A stretch of DNA of 64,000 nt. Origin: Protonemura montana. Lineage: Eukaryota; Arthropoda; Insecta; Plecoptera; Nemouridae. The position numbers and the translations under genes were made by a program. Positions 45,349 through 54,700 of the stretch are shown here, one piece after another (within the stretch, counting starts at the first letter, position 1; each line of letters begins with the position of its first letter). The stretch is taken from NCBI GenBank assembly GCA_947568835.1, contig OX387610.1, positions 2,432,501 through 2,496,500 of the forward strand, read 5' to 3'. Below the pieces are notes generated by a model, which did not search any database, was not told the origin of the DNA, and was given only the letters and a program-made list of their open reading frames with translations.

Positions 45349-45725
45349 TAAAATAATAATAATAATAATAATAATTCGTTTAAATATGTGAAATCTAATT
45401 TCAATTTCTATACTAAAATACCCCACGCAATCAGATTTCAAATAAATAAAACGCATCCAACGTCAAATTGGAGTAATTCGAGTTTGACAGGTTGTGACGT
45501 GATATAGCGTCACTAGAATCAGAGTGACTGTGAGTATTCACAGCCTCTTGGTTCTACTCCTTGGAGATCCGTCATTCTCATCAAATACACTAAAATCGTC
45601 TCAAAAAGCCAGTGTCCAAGTAGCTCAACTGGTTAGAGCAACACCCGTGATAGGTGAAGATCGGGGTTCGAGTCCCCGTTTGGGCATCAATTTTTGAGAC
45701 GGTTATAGTGTTCATAATAATTATA
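45349..45725 (+). mobile_element. tRNA-SINE, well-preserved core, next to an (AAT)n run
   Basis: An AAT repeat (45349-45376) precedes the element. The body carries GTGACGTGATATAGCGTCAC (45494-45513) and the hairpin CTGTGA-GTAT-TCACAG (45528-45543). The inner inverted repeat CGTCTCAAAAA / TTTTTGAGACG brackets the tRNA-like core. The 3' end is CGGTTATAGTGTT plus an ATAATTATAATAATT stretch; the usual GCGCATTGCAAGC segment after it is missing. Confidence 0.83.
45614..45685 (+). pseudogene. Best-preserved tRNA-like core (72 nt)
   Basis: Acceptor GTCCAAG pairs with TTTGGGC (7 of 7, allowing G-U). D-stem GCTC/GAGC, T-stem CGGGG/CCCCG and T-loop TTCGAGT are intact. A box TAGCTCAACTGG and B box GGTTCGAGTCC fit the polymerase III type 2 promoter. 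The anticodon loop CGTGATA has G instead of the invariant U33, so I call it a SINE head and not a tRNA gene. Confidence 0.8.
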
Positions 45726-46426
45726 ATAATTAGCTTATTTAGCGCATGCTCTAGGACGGTAAAACAATTAAATTACATTACATAATACTTTTGACATATC
45801 ACAAAACATTTTTAAAATCGTGCCAGTGCGTCGTTAAACAATAAGGAAGAGTGTATCTTTAAATATCCCACGATTTCAATCATAGGCCGGCACAAAGCCC
45901 TACCCCCCCCCCCCCCCCCCTTAGCTGATATTACCAATATCCCAGCCTGTGACGTATCCCCCAGGGGCACCCTCTGTTCGGTGGTAGGGGGAGGGGGGTA
46001 GAGGCATCGGTATGTTGTGCACGTTCGACGCTAGGGGCGCTCGGGTCGCGTTATTAGATATGTGACCTTGGAATCACAGCCCAGTCGTGACAATTGGGTG
46101 GGGTAGGTTGGGCGGGGGAAAGATTTGATTTATTTTCTTGGAGTCGCTAGCACCCTGGGGCGTTTCACTGGCACCGTGCGGTGATACTGGATGGTTGTCG
46201 TCGTGCTGTGGAAAGATCCAAGGCAGTGATTGCAGGATAGTTTTTGTAAAGGTAAACTGGCCGTGTCTGGTAAGAAAGAATAAAATAATTGCAAATGTTT
46301 GCGTTGCCAGAGCATATTTTCAATTTTTCTAAACTTACAAAATTGTATTTTATGTTTTTGGGAACAGCCCACTAGGTAAAAGAAAATATTTTTTGGAAAA
46401 AAAAGCAAGGTATCCATGGAAACAAA
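45726..46426. other. Unique spacer
   Basis: A run of 18 C lies at 45903-45920. GTGCGTCGTTAAACAATAA at about 45826 is a minimal 5S-SINE tail remnant. No supported gene. Confidence 0.4.
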
Positions 46427-46640
46427 TTGTTGTTCGCTTTGTACCGTCCTTCGGAAGGGACGTTAAGCCGGTGGTCCCCTTGGTCTTCGACAGGAGTAGG
46501 CTACGTGCCGGCACCGGGTTTCCTCTCCTCCCTTCTAGGCTAGGTTAGGTTCATCAGCATCCACTCATTCACCGACGCCATTAGACCAGTGCCACATGGC
46601 TCGGTGTCAAAACAGTGCGTCGTTAAACACCACAAATCAA
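46427..46640 (+). mobile_element. 5S-SINE, 5'-truncated (body 3' half and tail only)
   Basis: Begins inside the body at TTGTTGTTCGCTTTGTACCG, continues through TTCGGAAGGGACG and TGCCGGCACCGGG, and ends GTGCGTCGTTAAACACC plus AAATCAATC. A typical 5'-truncated retroposition product. Confidence 0.85.
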
Positions 46641-46871
46641 TCGAACACCATATTTATAGCTAGATCGTTGTTGTCTACCAAATTTGGACAGAGTCTTTAC
46701 TTTTCTATATAAAAATAATATTTTCAGAAGAAAAATTGTAGAATTTTCAACAATCATTTCTTGAAATCACTTTAAACGCTTGTAATGGGAGAATGCTACC
46801 TCAAAGCATATAACGAAGTCCACAATCTTGAAACGGTGGACTTCGCCAAGTTGATCTGCTTGGCAACGCCG

Positions 46872-46968
46872 AGATCATCATCCTCATCATCACCCACTCA
46901 TACACCGACGCCATCTGACCAGTTCCACATGACCCGTTGTCAAAACAGTGCGTCGTCAAACACAATAA
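46872..46968 (+). mobile_element. 5S-SINE tail fragment
   Basis: ATCATCATCCTCATCATCAC, CCACTCATACACCGACGCC, AAAACAGTGCGTCGTCAAAC: the last 95 bases of the SINE, only 230 bp from the previous truncated copy. Confidence 0.78.
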
Positions 46969-47185
46969 AATACGATTTCGACGGCAAAGCTTGCTTAACG
47001 CTGTACGTGGCAACATTGCCGCCGTTCCCAGCGCCTCCTTTGATCTTCGGTGCGATCAGACGAAGCACAAATTTGCCGCCCGATGCTCGGTCCCCAAGAT
47101 ACTTTGTGTGACATTCTCGTGTTTGTGCGCATTTTTTGCGAGTGATTTTCCGCCTTTGAATACCGGTCTATACAGTTACCACTGA

Positions 47186-50100
47186 TCTCAAATAACCAGG
47201 ATAGAGCATAGGATCCAGCCAGCTGATCTCAAATAACCTGGATAGAGCATAGGATCCAGCCAGCTGATCTCAAATAACCTGGATAGAGCATAGGATCCAG
47301 CCAGCTGATCTCAAATAACATGGATAGAGCATAGGATCCAGCCAGCTGATCTCAAATAACCTGGATAGAGCATAGGATCCAGCCAGCTGATCTCAAATAA
47401 CTTGGATAGAGCATAGGATCCAGCCAGATGATCTCAAATAACCTGGATAGAGCATAGGATCCAGTCAGCTGATCTCAAATAACCTGGATAGAACAAAGGA
47501 TCCAGCCAGCTGATCTCAAATAACCTGAATAGAGCATAGGATCCAGCCAGATGATCTCAAATAACCTGGATAGAGCATAGGATCCAGTCAGCTGATCTCA
47601 AATAACCTGGATAGAGCATAGGATCCAGCCAGCTGATCTCAAATAACCTGGATAGAGCATAGGATCCAGCCAGATGGTCTCAAATAACCTGGATAGAGCA
47701 TAGGATCCAGCCAGCTGATCTCAAATAACCTGGATAGAGCATAGGATCCAGTCAGCTTATCTCAAATAACATGGATAGAGCATAGGATCCAGCCAGCTGA
47801 ACTCAAATAACCTGGATAGAGCATTGGATCTAGCCAGCTGATCTCAAATAACCTGGATAGAGCATAGGATCCAGTCAGCTTATCTCAAATAACATGGATA
47901 GAGCATAGGATCCAGCCAGCTGATCTCAAATAACATGAATAGAGCATAGGATCCAGCCAGCTGATCTCAAATAACCTGGATAGAACATAGGATCCAGCCA
48001 GCTGATCTCAAATAACCTGGATAGAGCATAGGATCCAGCCAGCTGATCTCAAATAACCTGGATAGAGCATAGGATCCAGCCAGCTGATCTCAAATAACCT
48101 GGATAGAACATAGGATCCAGCCAGATGATCTCAAATAACCTGGATAGAGCATAGGATCCAGTCAGCTGATCTCAAATAACCTGGATAGAACATAGGATCC
48201 AGCCAGCTGATCTCAAATAACCTGAATAGAGCATAGGATCCAGCCAGATGATCTCAAATAACCTGGATAGAGCATAGGATCCAGTCAGCTGATCTCAAAT
48301 AACCTGGATAGAGCATAGGATCCAGCCAGCTGATCTCAAATAACCTGGATAGAGCATAGGATCCAGCCAGATGATCTCAAATAACCTGGATAGAGCATAT
48401 GATCCAGCCAGCTGATCTCAAATAACCTGGATAGAGCATAGGATCCAGTCAGCTTATCTCAAATAACATGGATAGAGCATAGGATCCAGCCAGCTGAACT
48501 CAAATAACCTGGATAGAGCATTGGATCTAGCCAGCTGATCTCAAATAACCTGGATAGAGCATAGGATCCAGTCAGCTTATCTCAAATAACATGGATAGAG
48601 CATAGGATCCAGCCAGCTGATCTCAAATAACATGAATAGAGCATAGGATCCAGCCAGCTGATCTCAAATAACCTGGATAGAACATAGGATCCAGTCAGCT
48701 TATCTCAAATAACATGGATAGAGCATAGGATCCAGCCAGCTGATCTCAAATAACATGAATAGAGCATAGGATCCAGCCAGCTGATCTCAAATAACATGAA
48801 TAGAGCATAGGATCCAGCCAGCTGATCTCAAATAACATGAATAGAGCATAGAATCCAGTCAGCTGATCTCAAATAACCTGGATAGAACATAGGATCCAGC
48901 CAGCTAATCTCAAATAACCTGGATAGAGCATAGGATCCAGCCAGCTGATCTCAAATAACCTGGATAGAACATAGGATCCAGCCAGCTGATCTCAAATAAC
49001 CTGGATAGAGCATAGGATCCAGCCAGCTGATCTCAAATAACATGAATAGAGCATAGGATCCAGCCAGCTGATCTCAAATAACCTGGATAGAACATAGGAT
49101 CCAGTCAGCTTATCTCAAATAACATGGATAGAGCATAGGATCCAGCCAGCTGATCTCAAATAACATGAATAGAGCATAGGATCCAGCCAGCTGATCTCAA
49201 ATAACATGAATAGAGCATAGGATCCAGCCAGCTGATCTCAAATAACATGAATAGAGCATAGAATCCAGTCAGCTGATCTCAAATAACCTGGATAGAACAT
49301 AGGATCCAGCCAGCTAATCTCAAATAACCTGGATTGAGCATAGGATCCAGCCAGCTGATCTCAAATAACCTGGATAGAACATAGGATCCAGCCAGCTGAT
49401 CTCAAATAACCTGGATAGAGCATAGGATCCAGCCAGCTGATCTCAAATAACCTGGATACAGCATAGGATCCAGCCAGCTGATCTCAAATAACCTGGATAG
49501 AGCATAGGATCCAGCCAGCTGATCTCAAATAACCTGGATAGAGCATAGGATCCAGCCAGCTGATCTCAAATAACCTGGATAGAACATAGGATCCAGCCAG
49601 CTGATCTCAAATAACCTGGATAGAGCATAGGATCCAGCCAGCTGATCTCAAATAACCTGGATAGAGCATAGGATCCAGCCAGCTGATCTCAAATAACATG
49701 GATAGAGCATAGGATCCAGCCAGCTGATCTCAAATAACCTGGATAGAGCATAGGATCCAGCCAGCTGATCTCAAATAACTTGGATAGAGCATAGGATCCA
49801 GCCAGATGATCTCAAATAACCTGGATAGAGCATAGGATCCAGTCAGCTGATCTCAAATAACCTGGATAGAACATAGGATCCAGCCAGCTGATCTCAAATA
49901 ACCTGAATAGAGCATAGGATCCAGCCAGATGATCTCAAATAACCTGGATAGAGCATAGGATCCAGTCAGCTGATCTCAAATAACCTGGATAGAGCATAGG
50001 ATCCAGCCAGCTGATCTCAAATAACCTGGATAGAGCATAGGATCCAGCCAGATGATCTCAAATAACCTGGATAGAGCATATGATCCAGCCAGCTGATCTC

Positions 50101-51140
50101 AAATAACCTGGATAGAGCATAGGATCCAGTCAGCTTATCTCAAATAACATGGATAGAGCATAGGATCCAGCCAGCTGAACTCAAATAACCTGGATAGAGC
50201 ATTGGATCTAGCCAGCTGATCTCAAATAACCTGGATAGAGCATAGGATCCAGTCAGCTTATCTCAAATAACATGGATAGAGCATAGGATCCAGCCAGCTG
50301 ATCTCAAATAACATGAATAGAGCATAGGATCCAGCCAGCTGATCTCAAATAACCTGGATAGAACATAGGATCCAGTCAGCTTATCTCAAATAACATGGAT
50401 AGAGCATAGGATCCAGTCAGCTGATCTCAAATAACCTGGATAGAACATAGGATCCAGCCAGCTGATCTCAAATAACCTGAATAGAGCATAGGATCCAGCC
50501 AGATGATCTCAAATAACATGAATAGAGCATAGAATCCAGTCAGCTGATCTCAAATAACCTGGATAGAACATAGGATCCAGCCAGCTAATCTCAAATAACC
50601 TGGATAGAGCATAGGATCCAGCCAGCTGATCTCAAATAACCTGGATAGAACATAGGATCCAGCCAGCTGATCTCAAATAACCTGGATAGAGCATAGGATC
50701 CAGCCAGCTGATCTCAAATAACCTGGATACAGCATATGATCCAGCCAGCTGATCTCAAATAACCTGGATAGAGCATAGGATCCAGCCAGCTGATCTCAAA
50801 TAACCTGGATAGAGCATAGGATCCAGCCAGCTGATCTCAAATAACCTGGATAGAACATAGGATCCAGCCAGCTGATCTCAAATAACCTGGATAGAGCATA
50901 GGATCCAGCCAGCTGATCTCAAATAACCTGGATAGAGCATAGGATCCAGCCAGCTGATCTTAAATAACCTGGATACAGCATAGGATCCAGCCAGCTGATC
51001 TCAAATAACCTGGATAGAGCATAGGATCCAGCCAGCTGATCTCAAATAACCTGGATGGAGCATAGGATCCAGCCAGCTGATCTCAAATAACCTGGATAGA
51101 GCATAGGATCCAGCCAGCTGATCTCAAATAACCTGGATAT
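47186..51140. repeat. 41 bp minisatellite with higher-order structure, about 96 units
   Basis: Marker variants give the multi-unit periods. GCTGAACTCAAATAAC plus GCATTGG occurs with ACTC at 47801, 48498 and 50179: offsets 697 (17 units) and 1681 (41 units). CTTGGATAG occurs at 47401 and 49779: offset 2378 (58 units), equal to 50179 minus 47801. AACATAGGATCCAGTCAGCT followed by TATCTC recurs 410 bases (10 units) apart at 48.68 and 49.09 kb. The array was therefore enlarged by successive segmental duplications. Each unit contains GGATCC and a CAGCTG palindrome. Confidence 0.92.
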
Positions 51141-51268
51141 TGTTAGTGTTTTTTGTGGCTTTCGTAGTAAACTAGCATTAAAATCATAGAATACCTTGGA
51201 TTGAGGGACTCAAACCTGTTGCCAACAATGGATTGACTGACTTCAAGGATTCGGCCTTGAGATCCCTT
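47186..51268 (-). mobile_element. T41 element, copy E: giant 41 bp array at the opposite terminus
   Basis: About 96 units fill 47186-51140. The sequence that follows (51141-51268) is the family's internal segment in reverse: on the minus strand it reads CTTGAAGTCAGTCAATCC, ATTGTTGGCAACAGG, GATTTTAATGCTAG, CTACGAAAGCCAC. It ends at 51252-51263 in a single degenerate terminal unit (GATCTCAAGGCC). In copies A-D the array lies beside the GAAGTCAGTC end. Here it lies beside the other end, so in this copy the other TIR was amplified. The part containing the GATGGCGGC motif is missing. Confidence 0.75.
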
Positions 51269-51408
51269 TAGCGAATGATGCAAACACAACGCCCCCCCCC
51301 CCCCCCAACCCCCTGCAACGACCTCTGCCTGTCATCTGTGCAACTCTAATTGGCCATTACGAGCAGTCGATTCAATAATGATCCTAGGCCATCAAAAGTA
51401 TCGCACCA
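51269..51408. other. Unique spacer with poly(C)
   Basis: A run of 15 C lies at 51292-51306. Confidence 0.5.
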
Positions 51409-52556
51409 TTATTTATTTATTTATTTATTTATTTACTCTTTTAATTTTACACAATTTTACAGGTATTTGAAACATATAGAATGTATACAAAATTGAGGAA
51501 GTGAAAAATCCCACATAAGATAGACTTGTGTGTGGGCTTGTCAAGAAAAAAATACATTTGTGCTACGAGCTAAACTATACTATATTACTATACAGGTTAC
51601 TATACTATATACTAATATTAATATTAAACAACATTAATTTATAGTTTATTAGAATAGAAAGGATGGAAAGGGTTGATCTTTTTTGGTTATAATTTCAGTA
51701 ATTTTGACTTTGTACTTATTTAAGTCTTTATTATTTCTAACTAGGAGTGGAAGGCTATTAAAGAGCTTAGGCGCCAGGAAAATAGTGTGTTGCTGTCCAA
51801 GAGTTGTTTTCATCTTAGGAACAGTAAACAGGTGGTGAGTATTTCTAAGGTTTCTAGTCAGTCCTTGATCTGTATTTTTTCTATGATATAAAGTGGAATT
51901 TTTAAATCTATGAAGAAGAAGAATTTTGAAGTACATTTTTCGAATGTCAAGTACATTAAAAACTAAAAACAGTTTATTTGAAGGATAATTACTATGCATA
52001 TTACCAGCAACTTTGAGAATACCTTTTTGAGCGATAATAAGTTTTTTCATGGTTTTATTACTGCATCTTCCCCAGCCAATGATTCCATACTGTAAGATAG
52101 GTTGTGCCATTACTTTGTAAATTGTTACAATAAGTTTTTGACTGACCACATGTCTAAGTTTATAAAAGTAATGCATAATGCCTCTTGCCTTTGACAGCAG
52201 GCGAGTTATGTGTGGGTGCCATTTTAAATTATGATCTATTGTGATTCCCAAGTATTTAACAGACTTTTCATTTTTAATTTTGTAACAGTTGTGTTCACAA
52301 TGTTTCTGACAATTTCTTTCATGTATCTTTAAGCTATAAATTTTATCAGGACGGGTTCTAGAATCATGTGTGAATGCAATGTAAGTAGTCTTATTTTTGT
52401 TTAAAGTAAGGAAGTTACTGTGTATACAAGCATACATGCATGTTTTTTGCAATTTCCCTTTATTTCTTTGATAACAGTTCGTTACGGTAGTGCTTAGTTT
52501 AATAAAATTAGACATTGGTGAAAAACCCATAACACTGCATTCTTCTTGCACGGAGC
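51409..52556 (-). mobile_element. 5'-truncated non-LTR retrotransposon (LINE), RT C-terminal end, 3' UTR and (AAAT)n tail
   Basis: The minus-strand open frame (52551-51649, about 300 codons) covers the end of a reverse transcriptase polyprotein. Near residues 48-60 is LTLNKNKTTYIAF, the LN..KT motif downstream of the catalytic YADD box. Near 97-117 is VKYLGITIDHNLKWHPHI (LG..ID..L.W..HI), then ILQYGIIGWG and IAQKGILKVAG (the Y.I..WG and QK..L motifs), and near the end FLAPKLFNSLPLLVR (KLFN.LP). This series is typical of LINEs with an AP endonuclease in the CR1/Jockey/L2 assemblage. YADD and everything before it is missing: an in-frame stop lies just upstream and the frame opens with GTG, not ATG, so this is a dead relic. 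About 215 bases of AT-rich 3' UTR follow, ending in an (ATTT)n run on plus (51409-51434), a simple-repeat LINE tail. Confidence 0.88.
51649..52551 (-). pseudogene. Reverse transcriptase C-terminal fragment (truncated LINE ORF2)
   Basis: See the enclosing LINE. The frame has no internal stop or frameshift over 300 codons, which suggests a recent insertion. It ends with a stop just after a Phe/Ser-rich terminus. Confidence 0.85.
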
Positions 52557-52868
52557 GAAACTAGGGTAGGTTAAGGTTCCTTATATCGGACGATGCGTCT
52601 TTTTGCTGCGTTTTCGACGGCCGATTGGAAAAAGTTGACGACGCATAGCGCGTGCGCCTGGCGACGCTTTTAACTAAACGATTTGACAAAACTTGTCGCA
52701 AAAACAACACGCGAAATCGAATCTGTCGCCTGCATCTCGTGGGTCGCGCGTGATGCGGTTATTAAAACTTAAATTTAAATATTCATCTTTTATTAATATT
52801 TATATTTTAAATACTTTAATATCTTACAATAAAACATTCAAGATCTAGTCACGTGACCACCGCATCGC
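52557..52868. other. CpG-rich then AT-rich unique spacer
   Basis: 52600-52755 contains many CpG. No supported gene. Confidence 0.4.
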
Positions 52869-53281
52869 TCATTTGTGGTGATTAACGACGCACTGTTTTG
52901 ACAACTGGTCGTGCGGCACTGGTCTAATGACGTCGGTGAATGAGTGGATGATGATGAACCTAACCTAGCCTGGAAGGGAACAGAAGAAACCCAGTGCCAG
53001 CACGTAGCCTACTACTGTCGAAGACCAAGGGGACCATTGGCTTAACGTCCCTTCCGAAGGACGGTACAACGCGAACAACAGGATTCCTCCACAGCTGTCG
53101 AGAGGTTGATAAGCAAGGCGAGTGAAGTTGCTGTACTAACTTTCATCCCTCCAACCTCTCTCCTGAACAGAACTGGTCATGTGTATGATGGTCACCCATC
53201 CAATACCTGACTCAGCGCAGTGTTGCTTAACTTCTATGCTCTTACGAGGACCGGTGTTTCCAAAAAGCAAAACCGTTCAGT
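52869..53281 (-). mobile_element. 5S-SINE, compact copy: head, one 5S core, body, tail
   Basis: On the minus strand: ACTGAACGGTTTTGCTTTTT, GGAAACACCGGTCCTCG, AGAAGTTAAGCAACACTGCG, TATTGGATGGGTGACCATC, one linker, GTTAGTACAGCAACTTC, the body (8-base deletion at CGACAGCTGTGGAGG) and CGTCGTTAATCACCAC. About 410 bp. It shows the unit organisation without array expansion and probably represents the ancestral design. Confidence 0.88.
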
Positions 53282-54322
53282 TTTTCGACATCTTTAGCCG
53301 CGAATTCTTGATTTGATTTTATTCCTGGGCTCGAATTTCCCAGCGAGCCTTTTCTTACTAAAAGTAAATTGCTCCGACATCAGATTTAAATGCAAAATAG
53401 CGCTGCTCGTGGAATCTTAATTTCTGGAATCGCCCAGCGAATCTTTTTAATATCGAGCCCGAGATGCGCTGGAAACCGAGCCGATATCAACGCATCCTTT
53501 CCTGGAAATCTCTGGATTCTCTGGACTTTTACAGGAATAAATATTTGAGAGGTTTCGAAGTGGTTGAAATTTGCCTGGCTTTACGACATGTGCCACGAAT
53601 AATATTAAATATTGTCCTTCATTTCTGGTATCATAACTTCGTTTCATGCGAAGAGGTAATTGATCTATGTGGGTTGTTCAAGTTCCTGAACCAACCAAGA
53701 GTTCCAAATATTAAAAGGAGTTTTTCGATCATTTTTCTCTAAAAGGTCACGCGTTCCTTAGATGTTTTCACCAAAATGTATTTATTTATAGAAAGAACTG
53801 CAAGAAGATTAACCGTTTTGGCTATTTTCTTCATCTGATTACTGAGATTTTTGGTGAAATTCTTTGTATTTAGCAGCAATAGAAGTAATTAATCTTTTTT
53901 ATTTTTTAAATATCTAATCTTTTTTTTTTTTTTTTTAAGATTTGTAATTTCAGAAGATTTTGTTACTAAAGCTTAGAATTGTTAAGCCTAAATTGCCTAA
54001 TTGCTAAGAAGTTAAGACGCTTACACATTCGATTTTTCAAAATGGCGGCTTCTTCACCGAGCAAAGTACAATACCACTGACCTTGAGCGGATGATTCATC
54101 GCACTCTTAGGAAATCATCCGACGCTTATCACTGCACACCGACGCTGCAATTATCTCGGCGTCGCGACGCCCAGCGTCGTCCAATCGGAGCGTGCGAAAC
54201 TAGGAGCGTACGCGCGTAGAAATCAAGATTTGGGTCTTGAATTTGAAGTCGTGCAGAGGACCACCAGATCGGAGGTAGAAACTTGCTGGGCATTGGACAG
54301 CAATTTCGAGATGAGGTTGAGA
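53282..54322. other. Unique spacer
   Basis: T run at about 53920-53936; CAAAATGGCGGCTTC at 54038. A 92-codon frame (53464-53742) has no recognisable domain. Confidence 0.4.
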
Positions 54323-54700
54323 TGAAATCTGATTTAAATTGCAAACGCTTGCAATGCGCGGTGTATTTTATTATTAACAACACTATAACCGTCTCAAAAA
54401 TTGATGCCCAAACGCAGACTCGAACCACTATCTCCACGTATTGCGAGTGTTGCTCTAACCCATTGAGCTACTTGGACACTGGCTTTTTGAGACGATTTTA
54501 GTGTATTTGGTGAGAATGAGCCTCTTGGTTCTACTCCTTGGAGATCCGTCATTCTCATTAAATACACTAAAATCGTCTCAAAAAGCCAGTGTCCAAGTAG
54601 CTCAATGGTTTAGAGCAACACCCGCGACAGTTGGAGATCGGGGTTTGAGTCCCCGTTTGGACATCAATTTTTGAGACGGTTATAGTGTTCATATAAATAC
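54323..54700. mobile_element. tRNA-SINE, near-symmetrical head-to-head palindrome
   Basis: The left arm (54379-54519, minus-oriented SINE) and right arm (54549-54689, plus-oriented) are each 141 bp and pair around a 29-base spacer. Each arm contains a full 72 nt tRNA-like core (54406-54477 minus; 54591-54662 plus) and the CGTCTCAAAAA repeats. Outside the left arm lies the family tail (TTGCAAACGCTTGCAATGCG); on the right it is lost. Arms differ at several positions (GACTCGAACCACTATC versus GATCGGGGTTTGAGTC), so they have diverged since formation or came from different copies. Confidence 0.85.
54591..54662 (+). pseudogene. tRNA-like core in the right palindrome arm
   Basis: Acceptor GTCCAAG/TTTGGAC, T-arm CGGGG-TTTGAGT-CCCCG, anticodon loop CGCGACA (no U33). 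The B box is GGTTTGAGTCC, one change from consensus. Confidence 0.72.

Noticed and set aside
45614-45685. A functional tRNA gene
   Set aside because: The cloverleaf is good, but the anticodon loop lacks U33, the core is embedded in a repeated element, and no T-run terminator follows.
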